Origin: Methanofollis ethanolicus
GTDB lineage: Archaea > Halobacteriota > Methanomicrobia > Methanomicrobiales > Methanofollaceae
Direction of reading: 5' to 3'
Assembly (NCBI RefSeq): GCF_001571385.1
Contig: NZ_BCNW01000001.1
Coordinates: forward strand, 434,001 to 498,000
DNA: 64,000 bases
Shown in pieces: positions 1-7,378 of the stretch; within the stretch, counting starts at the first letter, position 1, and each line of letters opens with the position of its first letter. The translations under genes and the position numbers were made by a program. The notes beneath the pieces were generated by a model. That model was not told where the DNA came from, did not search any database, and was given only the letters and a program-made list of their open reading frames with translations.

Positions 1-1
1 A

Positions 2-325
2 GGGCAGGGGTCGGCGCCGTCCTTCGACGCAGCGACGAGCGCCGGCATCCTCGGTGCCGCGGAGAGGGGCGAAACCCTCGCCCTCTCCTTCATGGACGCC
101 CTCGGCAGGATCAACGCCCGCGCCCTCTCCGACATCGTCGTCGCCTACGAACCCGAGGTGGTCGTCCTCGACGGTCCCCTGGCGCAGCACCACGGCGACC
201 TCCTGATCAGGCACATGCTCCCGCATGTCGACCGCTACCTCCCCCTCCCGCGGCTTGCGGTCAGTCCCCTCGGGGGCAGGGCGCCCCTCCTCGGTGCGGC
301 GGCGTACGCGCTCGGGATATGGTGA
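2..325 (+). CDS. ROK-family protein, C-terminal part (5' end outside window)
   Basis: The reading frame is open from base 2 and stops at 323-325, so about 107 C-terminal residues are present. The stretch EPEVVVLDG followed later by GGRAPLLGAAAYAL matches the last strand and closing helix of ROK-fold proteins, which are mostly cytoplasmic sugar kinases and some sugar-responsive repressors. The ATP-binding, sugar-binding and zinc motifs lie upstream of the window, so kinase and non-kinase members cannot be told apart. No gene follows on the same strand for several kilobases, so this is probably the last gene of its transcript. Confidence 0.7.
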   Translation, partial: GQGSAPSFDAATSAGILGAAERGETLALSFMDALGRINARALSDIVVAYEPEVVVLDGPLAQHHGDLLIRHMLPHVDRYLPLPRLAVSPLGGRAPLLGAAAYALGIW

Positions 326-983
326 TCGTTCTTCGGGGATGAGAGTTCCCCGGGGTCGATGTCCGATTTTGTCGGTTCTGTAGAATCGCTCATGAAACGA
401 AGTTTCAGGCGGTTCTTTGAAAACCACCCGGCGGTTTTCATGGAGGTCATCCCAAAACGGATCCGAACCTTCATGCACGCCGATGAAAGGACGCACATTT
501 TGTTCTGAAAAATCCTGTTCTGGCGTCTTGTCCGGGGGGTTTCACCCCCCGATCCCCCTCTCATTGCGATAGGGGTGGAGGGCAATCTCCTTCATCAGGA
601 TCTCTCTCTTCCCTGACCCTATCCTGTTTCGGGGTCCGGGGGAACGACCGGAGGGAGTCGAGAAAACTGTGGGTTTTCGAGGTAGTCCCCCGGCGAAGAG
701 GTTGGGGAAGGCGGTGGTTTCGCATGATTCTTCAGGGAATTCAGGAAGATATCGACCCGATCATGATCTTTGATCCCAGGATTGGACGGGGGAAGTGAGA
801 GGAGGAGACCAGCGATCTTCCGGGCAGGCAAATGTTTCATCTGTCAAGTATGGAAAATCGGAGATTTTCCTGTGCGTGCACATCTGAGATCTGCCGCGGA
901 CCGAAGTCTTCGAGGTCCGAACGCAGTGAGGTCAAGAGACCGAAGGTTTCGCTGTCGTCTCCCGGCACGGCCACATCAAATAT
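326..983. other. Intergenic region carrying a dispersed repeat
   Basis: I see no convincing gene in these 658 bases; the short open frames lack homology-like composition and ribosome-binding sites. The region contains an 8-bp-arm hairpin at 418-440 (TGAAAACC/GGTTTTCA), the 200-bp repeat listed separately at 443-641, and around 890-950 two similar GACCGAAG...TTCG stretches that could form hairpins. It lies between the ends of two converging transcripts, so terminators are expected here. Confidence 0.6.
443..641 (-). repeat. Dispersed ~200-bp repeat, copy A (inverted relative to copy B)
   Basis: Read on the minus strand, this block matches 25385-25584 almost base for base, with only about a dozen substitutions or 1-base indels by eye. 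It contains an internal hairpin, GGGGGGT/ACCCCCC around a TTC loop (about 535-551). It has no conserved reading frame across the two copies, which argues for a non-coding or non-autonomous mobile repeat rather than a gene. Both copies lie in long intergenic spaces, about 25 kb apart, bracketing the XRE-ABC operon and most of the glycan island. Confidence 0.85.
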
Positions 984-1193
984 TCATTTCTCCAGGTCCT
1001 CCTCACCGAAGATGAAGACCTCCTCGATCCCGGCGCCGAGTTCGCGGGCGACCCGCCAGGCAAGCCTGAGGGAGGGGTTGTACTTCCCCTTCTCCAGGAA
1101 GACGATCGTCTCCCTCCTGACGCCGACCCGTGTGGCGAGTTCCTCCTGGGTGAGCCCGGTCTTTGCCCGGTATTCGCGCATTTTCGTCTGCAT
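984..1193 (-). CDS. XRE/Cro-type HTH transcriptional regulator (69 aa)
   Basis: A minimal one-domain DNA-binding protein. Residues 10-60 form the five-helix Cro/C1 fold: [12 protein letters not shown] is helix 2-turn-helix 3 and [17 protein letters not shown] is the usual XRE signature. There is no ligand or multimerisation domain, as is typical for the roughly 65-70-residue regulators found with small membrane proteins and ABC exporters. It is the last gene of the minus-strand operon, 6 bases after the permease. I infer that it represses its own operon through the palindromes at 4441-4509; that link is not proven by sequence. The C-terminal acidic tail ([13 protein letters not shown]) may contact the dimer partner. 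Confidence 0.88.
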   Translation of the reverse strand: MQTKMREYRAKTGLTQEELATRVGVRRETIVFLEKGKYNPSLRLAWRVARELGAGIEEVFIFGEEDLEK

Positions 1194-1199
1194 GGGGCC

Positions 1200-1895
1200 T
1201 CAGGGGATGGTGGTCACGATCCGCTCGCGGTCCAGGAACCGCGTCGCCCCCCTGAGGAGGAGGAGGAGGAAGAGGGCGACGGCAAGGAACATCCCCTCCA
1301 CCGTCCAGGTCACCTGGAAGTCGGCCCCCATCAGCCCGGCCGAGGCCGAGAAGAAGAAGATGACCAGGAAGACCACGGCCATGTTGATGATCTGGTTCTC
1401 CCGCATCCCGAGAAGGAGCTGGACAAGCCCGAGCATGCCGACGGCCACGGCGATGAAGGCCGGGACGACGACGAGGAGATGGAAGACCATGGGGCCGGAC
1501 GGGAGAATCAGCGCCCCTGTCACGGCCGAGGGCCCGGCGACGAGGACAGCTGCACCGCCGAGGGTGAGGGCATAGGCCGGGAGGGTGACGCCGATCACCT
1601 TGCCGAGCCAGATCTCCCGCAGGGAGAGGGGCGAACAGAGGAGGGTCTCGATCGTCCCCTCTGTCTTCTCCCGCAGGAAGGCCTGTCCCGAGAAGATGTA
1701 GCCGATGAAGATCCCGATCACGACGAGGAGCATGAACCCGACGCGGTCGAGGGCGGCATAGCCGCCGGTGGCGAGCACGGCCGGGATTGCGGTCGCGGAG
1801 AAGACGAGGGTGACCAGGGCCGCCGAGACCAGAAGCTGGCGCGACCTGAGGATCTGGCCTGCCTCCTTTCTCGCGACAGTGAGGACGCTGTTCAT
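1200..1895 (-). CDS. ABC-2 type transporter permease
   Basis: Integral membrane subunit of about 231 residues with six predicted membrane segments. The N-terminus (VARKEAGQILRSRQ, then a long hydrophobic helix) is the cytoplasmic entry helix typical of NatB/ABC-2 permeases, and LREKTEGTIETLLCSPLS is the coupling-helix region that docks on the ATPase. I chose the start at 1895 because it gives an ATGA overlap with the upstream ATPase gene and removes a non-membrane Arg/Gly-rich extension present if an earlier start is used. Together with the ATPase at 1892-2821 it should form a homodimeric exporter or membrane-stress pump. The substrate is unknown. Confidence 0.85.
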   Translation of the reverse strand: MNSVLTVARKEAGQILRSRQLLVSAALVTLVFSATAIPAVLATGGYAALDRVGFMLLVVIGIFIGYIFSGQAFLREKTEGTIETLLCSPLSLREIWLGKVIGVTLPAYALTLGGAAVLVAGPSAVTGALILPSGPMVFHLLVVVPAFIAVAVGMLGLVQLLLGMRENQIINMAVVFLVIFFFSASAGLMGADFQVTWTVEGMFLAVALFLLLLLRGATRFLDRERIVTTIP

Positions 1896-2821
1896 GCCGA
1901 CCCCTCCGCCTGCCGCACCGCGGCAAGATAGATATCTTCCAGAGACCGGCGCTCCCGCGTGACCTCCTCGATGCCGCACCCGGCGCCGACGAGCATGCGG
2001 ACGACCTCCGCGGCGCTCTCACCTGCAAGGGTGGCGCTGACGGCCTCCCCCTCGCGGGAGAGACCGCCTATCCCGGCCACCCTCCCGAGGGCCGCGACGG
2101 CCCGATCCGCCGAGGCGGCGTCCGAGAGGACGACCCGGAGGTGCGTCCCCTCCCTGCCGCCCCGCAGCCTCTCGACGGTGTCGAAGGCCCTGACCTTCCC
2201 CTGATGGAGGATGGCGACCTTCGAGCAGACCCTCTGGACCTCGTCCAGGTTGTGGGAGTTGACGAAGACGGTCATCCCCTCCTTGCGGGAGAGGTCCAGG
2301 ATCAGGTCCCTGACCATCCTCTGCGCCTCGGGGTCGAGGCCTGCCGAGGGTTCGTCGAGGAAGAGCACCTCCGGGTCGTGGAGGATCGCCCGCCCGAGGC
2401 CGAGTTTCCGCTTCATGCCTGTCGAGAAGGTGCCGACGAGACTGTTCTGTCTCTCTGCAAGTCCGGTGAACTCCAGGATCTCCGTCGCCCGCCCCGCGGG
2501 GTCGGGGACGCCGTACAGGCGTGCATAGTACTCCAGGTTCTCCCGTGCGCTGAGGCTGTCGGAGATCCCGTTTTTGTCGAGGAGGACTCCGACCCGCCCG
2601 CGTGTCCGGTCGTTCACGGCGAGGGACTCGCCGAAGACGAGCGCCTCTCCATCCGTCGGCCGCAGGAGGCCGAGGATGCACCGCATGGTCGTCGTCTTCC
2701 CGGCGCCGTTCGGGCCGAGGAAACCGAAGACCTCGCCCTTCTCCACGGAGAAGGTGATCCCTGTCAGGACTTCTCTCCCGTTGAAGGTCTTTTTCAGGTT
2801 TTTAACGTCAATGATACTCAT
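1892..2821 (-). CDS. ABC transporter ATP-binding protein (CcmA/NatA-like)
   Basis: A 309-residue ATPase. Walker A is GPNGAGKTT (about residue 36), Walker B is VLFLDEPSAG (about 155), and the switch His is in NSHNLDEV. The ABC signature is FSTGMKRKL, a Thr-for-Gly variant of LSGGQ that is tolerated in this subfamily. The last ~90 residues form the extra C-terminal domain usual for ATPases paired with ABC-2 permeases. Its stop overlaps the permease start by 4 bases, so the two are translationally coupled. The gene starts 31 bases after the preceding membrane-protein gene of the same operon. The pair could export a toxic peptide or lipid, but nothing in the sequence names the substrate. Confidence 0.92.
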   Translation of the reverse strand: MSIIDVKNLKKTFNGREVLTGITFSVEKGEVFGFLGPNGAGKTTTMRCILGLLRPTDGEALVFGESLAVNDRTRGRVGVLLDKNGISDSLSARENLEYYARLYGVPDPAGRATEILEFTGLAERQNSLVGTFSTGMKRKLGLGRAILHDPEVLFLDEPSAGLDPEAQRMVRDLILDLSRKEGMTVFVNSHNLDEVQRVCSKVAILHQGKVRAFDTVERLRGGREGTHLRVVLSDAASADRAVAALGRVAGIGGLSREGEAVSATLAGESAAEVVRMLVGAGCGIEEVTRERRSLEDIYLAAVRQAEGSA

Positions 2822-2852
2822 AGTGCTCCCTTTTTGATGGTGTGTTCAGTCA

Positions 2853-3257
2853 CTACGATCTATTCTTTTTTCGGGAGATTCTGAGCACGCCCTTTTCCGT
2901 CACCATAAGAACGAAAATGCCGGCGATCACCGCGACAGGGAGGGAGAGGAGGGCATGCAGTTTCGGGTCGCCTGCCATTGCCTCCCTCAGGGCGACGAAG
3001 ACGACGATTGTCACCGCTCCCGTGACAACCCCCACGTACCATGCCCTCCTGACGATGTCTGCTGGGAACGTCGCCAGATCATCCTGGTACGTCTGTTGCA
3101 GTGCCGGGAAAAAGATCCCGATCATGCCGCCGAGGACCAGGACCAGAGCGACCGGGCTCGTCTCGTCGACGACGCCGAGCCAGACCAGGGTGAGACCGAG
3201 CCATGCCACAAAGAGGCTGGCGAGAGTGACGATGAAGTCCTTTCGCGTGAGGGTCAT
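2853..3257 (-). CDS. Small four-helix membrane protein
   Basis: A protein of about 134 residues with four hydrophobic segments arranged as two pairs around a polar middle (PALQQTYQDDLATFPADIVRRAWY) and a basic C-terminus (RISRKKNRS), which suggests a cytoplasmic tail. The start at 3257 is chosen because it creates an ATGA overlap with the upstream gene; a longer reading would add 21 residues containing Cys and His but no membrane helix. I do not recognise the family. Its position between DUF2178-like proteins and the ABC ATPase suggests it acts with the exporter or with membrane sensing. Confidence 0.75.
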   Translation of the reverse strand: MTLTRKDFIVTLASLFVAWLGLTLVWLGVVDETSPVALVLVLGGMIGIFFPALQQTYQDDLATFPADIVRRAWYVGVVTGAVTIVVFVALREAMAGDPKLHALLSLPVAVIAGIFVLMVTEKGVLRISRKKNRS

Positions 3258-3640
3258 TCGGCATCCCCCCGCAGCGAATAATATCCCTGGAAGAGAATGG
3301 CAGTTGCCACCATCCAGCATAGGGCGATGTAGAGATTCAGTCCGGGATTAAGCGGGATGAAAGGCGTGATATATGCGAGGACGAGCATCCCTGCAAAGGT
3401 GCAATACCAGGAGTACCTGAATCCCAGGCTGGTGATCTTTTCGGTTCTTTCGTCCTGTTCGGGCTCATCGTTTTTTTTCTGATTCATGAACAGCCCTGCC
3501 GCCAGAAATCCTGCGCCGGCGACGATGATCATCAGTATGGACGGCCACGACTTCTCGGACCCCTGCCAGGTTCCGAGGATCAGGAGTCCGGCTGCCAGCA
3601 TGATCCCGCCGAAGAGAATGAGAACGTCAGCTTTTTTCAT
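3254..3640 (-). CDS. DUF2178-like membrane protein, paralogue 1
   Basis: 128 residues with four membrane segments in two hairpins. Between the hairpins lies the motif EPEQDERTEKI followed by a helix rich in aromatic residues (FRYSWYCTF). The same layout recurs in the next two genes upstream, so the three are paralogues from tandem duplication. An acidic DER motif before a third membrane helix is characteristic of DUF2178-type proteins, which are often encoded beside small XRE regulators. That family assignment is from memory and should be treated as likely, not certain. It overlaps both neighbours by four bases (ATGA), which shows tight coupling within the operon. Confidence 0.8.
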   Translation of the reverse strand: MKKADVLILFGGIMLAAGLLILGTWQGSEKSWPSILMIIVAGAGFLAAGLFMNQKKNDEPEQDERTEKITSLGFRYSWYCTFAGMLVLAYITPFIPLNPGLNLYIALCWMVATAILFQGYYSLRGDAE

Positions 3641-4032
3641 TCCACGTCACCCTTCCTGAAGAGCCACCACTGGAAGACCTTCGCCGGGATCGTCGTCAAC
3701 AGGATCGTGGAGAGGATCACGTCCGTCGACGAGAGCGCAAGGATCCCCATGTTCTCCAGCCAGAAGAGGGCGAAGAGGTACACCAGGGTGAGGAACCAGG
3801 CGTACGTGATCCCGTAGGCCCCGATCTTCCTCGTCCTTTCGTCCTGCTCCGGCCCCTCCTCCTGCCGCATCGCCCGCGTACCCGCGAAGAGGAGGACGAT
3901 GATCCCGGAGGTGATGAACATCCCGGCCGTCGTGTCGTTGCTCCCCTCTCCGCGGACCGCCCTGGCGATCCCGAGGATGAGAAAGAGGACGCCGAAGGCG
4001 GTCCAGAGGAAATAGCGCGTTCTGTTCTTCAT
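3637..4032 (-). CDS. DUF2178-like membrane protein, paralogue 2
   Basis: About 131 residues, four membrane helices, with the central motif GPEQDERTRKIGAYGITYAW that closely matches its downstream paralogue. I place the start at 4032 because GAGGTGAT, a near-perfect complement of the 16S rRNA tail, ends four bases before that ATG; two in-frame ATGs lie 6 and 18 bases upstream (the first at 4050, overlapping the preceding gene by 8 bases). The function is unknown. Three tandem paralogues could make a hetero-oligomeric membrane complex with the ABC pump, or each could sense a different membrane condition. Confidence 0.8.
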   Translation of the reverse strand: MKNRTRYFLWTAFGVLFLILGIARAVRGEGSNDTTAGMFITSGIIVLLFAGTRAMRQEEGPEQDERTRKIGAYGITYAWFLTLVYLFALFWLENMGILALSSTDVILSTILLTTIPAKVFQWWLFRKGDVE

Positions 4033-4042
4033 CTCCATCACC

Positions 4043-4429
4043 TCAGGCATCGGCCCCTCCGGCGAGGTGCCAGGAGAAGAACGTCATCGAGAGGGCCATG
4101 ACGAGGACCGTCGCGAGAATGGCGCCCCTGATATCGAGGGCGATGAGGTTGAGTTCGTCGACCCAGAAGAGGACGCAGAGGAAGAGGAGGGTGACGAACC
4201 ACGACCTCGCCGCGGCCTTTGCGCCGATGCTCTCCGTCATCTCGTCAGACTCGATCCCGTCGCCGAAGCGGCGGTGCCTGAGGATGCCGAGAGTGATCAT
4301 CACCGCCCCGACTGCGACAAGAGCGGAGGCGATGGTTGTGTCAGTGACGGCGCCGGTGATGGGGAGGGCGATGCCTGCCGCCGCCACCACGGCGCCGGCA
4401 TATATCTGGAGGAGGTATCGTCTTTTCAT
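4043..4429 (-). CDS. DUF2178-like membrane protein, paralogue 3 (first gene of operon)
   Basis: About 128 residues, four membrane helices and the diverged central motif ESDEMTESIGAKAAARSWF, in which the Arg of DER is replaced by Met. The start at 4429 follows an AAGG about seven bases upstream and avoids a nine-residue extension encoded by the operator region. It is the first gene of the seven-gene operon that ends with the XRE regulator. The 5' leader is about 30 nt if the TATA box at 4482-4488 is used. Confidence 0.8.
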   Translation of the reverse strand: MKRRYLLQIYAGAVVAAAGIALPITGAVTDTTIASALVAVGAVMITLGILRHRRFGDGIESDEMTESIGAKAAARSWFVTLLFLCVLFWVDELNLIALDIRGAILATVLVMALSMTFFSWHLAGGADA

Positions 4430-4440
4430 GCAACGACCTT

Positions 4441-4509
4441 GTGTGAAATACCACACTTTATGTTAGGTATCCCCTACTTCGCATATAGACTTTGTGAGAT
4501 ATTCCTCAC
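4441..4509 (-). promoter_or_regulatory. Operon promoter with three operator-like palindromes
   Basis: Two strong inverted repeats share the consensus GTGWGAWATWCCWCAC: 4441-4456 and 4494-4509 (12 of 16 bases identical). A weaker third match, GTTAGGTATCCCCTAC, lies between them at 4462-4477. Start-to-start distances are 21 and 32 bases, close to two and three helical turns, so all would face the same side of the DNA. The minus-strand TATA box (CTATATG, 4482-4488) sits between sites 2 and 3, and the expected transcription start is near 4460. A protein bound here would block promoter access. The XRE protein encoded at the end of this operon is the natural candidate. Confidence 0.7.
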
Positions 4510-4610
4510 ATCGAGGATAATTATCGGTCCCCCCACCGCCACGTTCAGGCGCGGACTTTTCCAGAGTCGAAAAACAACCTTTTTCCGCTGACGCGAACCA
4601 TCGTCCTGCA

Positions 4611-4910
4611 ATGGCAGAACTAAAACATCTCGGTGTCTTCTCTGTTGCTAAGGTCTCCGGCGTACTCTACCTGATCATCGGGTTGATCGCCGGCCTTTTC
4701 GTCGCCCTGCTCTCCCTCCTCAACCTGGCCGCACCCGCCGGTGCCGGCATGGCCACGGCAGGTTTTGAAGGGGTCGCCATCCTGATCATGGCGCTCTTCA
4801 TCGCCGTCTTCTACGGTGTCATCGGCTTCGTCTTCGGCGGGCTCTTTGCCTGGCTCTACAATCTCACCGCCGGGTGGATCGGCGGGATCGAGATGGAGAT
4901 CAGGGAGTGA
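4611..4910 (+). CDS. Small archaeal membrane protein
   Basis: 99 residues. The N-terminal amphipathic part (MAELKHLGVFSVAKVSGV) leads into a first membrane hairpin, then a Gly/Ala-rich loop, then a second pair of helices (FEGVAILIMALFIAVFYGVIGFVFGGLFAWLYN). The phrase 'xSVAKxxGxLYxIxGL' is typical of a widely distributed family of short archaeal membrane proteins of unknown function. An AT-rich TATA-like stretch (GATAATTATC, 4516-4525) lies about 90 bases upstream. It is divergent from the XRE-ABC operon and stands alone. I cannot assign a role. Confidence 0.75.
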   Translation: MAELKHLGVFSVAKVSGVLYLIIGLIAGLFVALLSLLNLAAPAGAGMATAGFEGVAILIMALFIAVFYGVIGFVFGGLFAWLYNLTAGWIGGIEMEIRE

Positions 4911-4925
4911 TGCCCCTCTCCCCTC

Positions 4926-7226
4926 TCACCGTCCCCTCCCCTCATCGAAGAGGCCATATTGCCTTTTGAGCACGTCCCTCACCTTGTCAGACTCGATCCA
5001 TCCCCGGTCGAGTTCGGAGACGATCCTGTCGATCTCGCGCGCGAGTTCGATGATCTTCGGGGACATCGGCGATTCCTCAAGTGCGGCAATTCCGATGATC
5101 CCCTGGAGGGGGTTCCTGATCTCGTCGTTCAGGACGGCGAACTGCCCCATGTTCTTTTCGATCTGTTGATAGGCCTCCCGCGCCTCCTCCTCTATTCTCT
5201 TCCTCTCGGTGATCTCCCGTGCGATGGAGAGGATGACGTCCTGGCCGTCCTGGGCGAAGAGGTGGAGGTTGACCTCAACGGGAACGGCCCGCCCGTCCCT
5301 GCTGAGGTACGTCCCCTCGACCCTGAAGTGTCTGGTGGAGAGGAGGGTCCGGGTTATCTCGCCGACACGTTCCCGTATGTCGGCGTCAACGATGTTCGTG
5401 AGGGGAACCCGGAGCAGTTCGTCGTAGGGATACCCGAGCATCGCGACGGCGGCGTCGTTTGCCTCAAGGATCCTGACCTCTCTCTCCGGTGTCGGTATCT
5501 CGGTGACGATGATCGCGTCGGTCACGTTTTTGAAGAACTCCCTGTACTTTTCCTCGCTCTTTGCCAGGGTGTATTCTGCCTGTTTCCGTGCGGTGATGTC
5601 GACGAGGGTGCCGACCACTGCCGGTTTCCCCTCGTAGAGATGGGACGAGCAGAAGACCTCGACGATGATAGGACACCCATCGTGTGTCTTTCCTGGGAGT
5701 TCTGCATGAATAGACGCGTCCGGATCCTTCATCAGGAGGTCCCACTCCCCCCTGCCCTTCAAGGAGAGGAAAGAACTGAGCCTGATATTTTCAACGAGTT
5801 CTTCTCCTCTAAAACCGAAGATCTCGCAGAAGCGTGGGTTGACCCGTTTCAGGAGGTCGTCCTGGACAACAAAGACTCCTGCAAGAGATTTCTCGACAGG
5901 CTTGCGGTATATCTCCTCTGCTCTCGTCCTCTGGATGGCCGCCCCGATAAGCCGTCCCACTGCAGGGATTGCATCCAGTTCTGCAGGTGACCAGAGATTT
6001 TCTTCGGTGCAGTAGTCCATGCCGATGAATCCCCACCATTGCCTCTCCACAAAGATCGGCGCCGCCACAAGGGAGAGGATCCCCTGCGGCTCAAGATATG
6101 CACGTTCGATTGCGGGGAAGGTCCGGACAGGCCCGGCGACGACGCCCCCGCCTGAGAGGACCTCCTGCCACCGCGGGGCCTCGGTGCGATACGGCAACCC
6201 CTGCAGGGCAGGGTTTTCGATCTCTCGTGACGTCCTCTCTCCTGTCCACTCCTGCCACTGGTTCATCAGAACCTCGCCGGTGACCGGGTCGATTGTGTTC
6301 TTGAATATATAGACCCTGCTTGCTCCGGTTGCCTGGCCAAGTCGCCTGAGGACGCCCGGTATCTCGTCTTCCCATGCCGAAGCGCCCAGGAACCTTTCCG
6401 CGGCATAGTTGACCGCTTCCAGTATCTGTTCTCTCCTTATCAGTGCCATTTCCGCGGCGTCTCCCCGTGTCCTGCATGCCGGGGCGGGGGACTCTCCCTT
6501 GCCGCCTCGCCCTGCAGCACCGCAGCCTGGAATGACGGATATTGTCGGGGTGTGCCCATATGTTTCGACAGATGTCTGGTATTCTGATGTCTCGTTGCCA
6601 GGTCCGCGCCCGGCGGGACCGAGGGAGATGATCTCAGCGGTCATCTCCCTGATGGTGCCGTCCATCCCCTTTCCGATGGTTATGAGGACTGAACGTTCTT
6701 CCTGTGTGAATTCATGCCTTTCCGTGCTGGCCAGATTGAGCGCCCCGATCACCCGGTCCCCCATGCAAAGGGGGATGCTGGCAAGGGAGGCGAACCCGGA
6801 TGTTTGGACCTTTTCCGGGCATGTCATGGCACAGTCCGTGGTGAAGATCGGCCTTCCTTCGCTGACTGTGGCAGTATAAACCGGGTTGTCGGTTTCGATC
6901 TCTTCGACGTCCCTGAGCCATGTCGCCGGGATGCCGGAACTGCAGACCACCCTGACCGTACTCTCCTCTCCATTGATGAGGGAGACCCATCCCATCGAGA
7001 GGTCCAGTGTGCTGAGGGCCGACGTCAGGGCCGACCGAAGAAAGGTGTGCAGGTTCTCTGTCCCGGCTACGGACATGAGAAGGCTTTCCGGGTTCGCACG
7101 GTTGGGGCAGTGTCTGTCCGGGTCTTTTTCTTCTCCTCTGTTCTGGTCATGGACCCTTTCGCAGGCGCCGTACGCTGAAGCGGAAGCAGGAGATGTTTGT
7201 GGGGATTTTTCCCTCTGGCAGGGCAT
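4926..7226 (-). CDS. GAF-GAF-PAS-PAS sensor protein with degenerate histidine-kinase end
   Basis: A cytoplasmic sensor of about 766 residues. Order: a Cys- and charge-rich N-terminus; GAF 1 (about 55-190, ending GDRVIGALNLAS); a linker; GAF 2 (about 265-415, containing WWGFIGMDYC); PAS 1 (about 420-540, ending GTLVDITARKQAEYTL); PAS 2 (about 545-665, ending SIAREITERKRIEEEAREAY); and a two-helix DHp-like segment (FAVLNDEIRNPLQGIIG). The His of the usual H-box (SHELRTPL) is Asp here, and the protein stops without an ATP-binding domain, so it cannot be a standard kinase. A GTG at 7265 is possible, but the TATA box at 7283-7292 puts the transcript start about there, so I prefer the ATG at 7226. 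Confidence 0.82.
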   Translation of the reverse strand: MPCQREKSPQTSPASASAYGACERVHDQNRGEEKDPDRHCPNRANPESLLMSVAGTENLHTFLRSALTSALSTLDLSMGWVSLINGEESTVRVVCSSGIPATWLRDVEEIETDNPVYTATVSEGRPIFTTDCAMTCPEKVQTSGFASLASIPLCMGDRVIGALNLASTERHEFTQEERSVLITIGKGMDGTIREMTAEIISLGPAGRGPGNETSEYQTSVETYGHTPTISVIPGCGAAGRGGKGESPAPACRTRGDAAEMALIRREQILEAVNYAAERFLGASAWEDEIPGVLRRLGQATGASRVYIFKNTIDPVTGEVLMNQWQEWTGERTSREIENPALQGLPYRTEAPRWQEVLSGGGVVAGPVRTFPAIERAYLEPQGILSLVAAPIFVERQWWGFIGMDYCTEENLWSPAELDAIPAVGRLIGAAIQRTRAEEIYRKPVEKSLAGVFVVQDDLLKRVNPRFCEIFGFRGEELVENIRLSSFLSLKGRGEWDLLMKDPDASIHAELPGKTHDGCPIIVEVFCSSHLYEGKPAVVGTLVDITARKQAEYTLAKSEEKYREFFKNVTDAIIVTEIPTPEREVRILEANDAAVAMLGYPYDELLRVPLTNIVDADIRERVGEITRTLLSTRHFRVEGTYLSRDGRAVPVEVNLHLFAQDGQDVILSIAREITERKRIEEEAREAYQQIEKNMGQFAVLNDEIRNPLQGIIGIAALEESPMSPKIIELAREIDRIVSELDRGWIESDKVRDVLKRQYGLFDEGRGR

Positions 7227-7378
7227 GTTTTCATCTCGCCCGCGGGAATGGGGTTGCGGGTACACCGTGAATGCTCTTAATTACTATATATAATATTTGA
7301 TTTTTCAATCGACCGGGGAATGGGAATTATTATATAATTTGCCAACGATGGTCGTGTCTTCCGAACAGGCCCGGAAAA

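Noticed and set aside
535-551. GGGGGGT-TTC-ACCCCCC hairpin as a terminator of the ROK gene
   Set aside because: It is an internal part of the 200-bp repeat, conserved in both copies in opposite genomic contexts, and no T-run follows it.
235-585. 116-codon minus-strand frame overlapping repeat copy A
   Set aside because: The frame is not preserved in repeat copy B and crosses the ROK gene end. No ribosome-binding site is seen.
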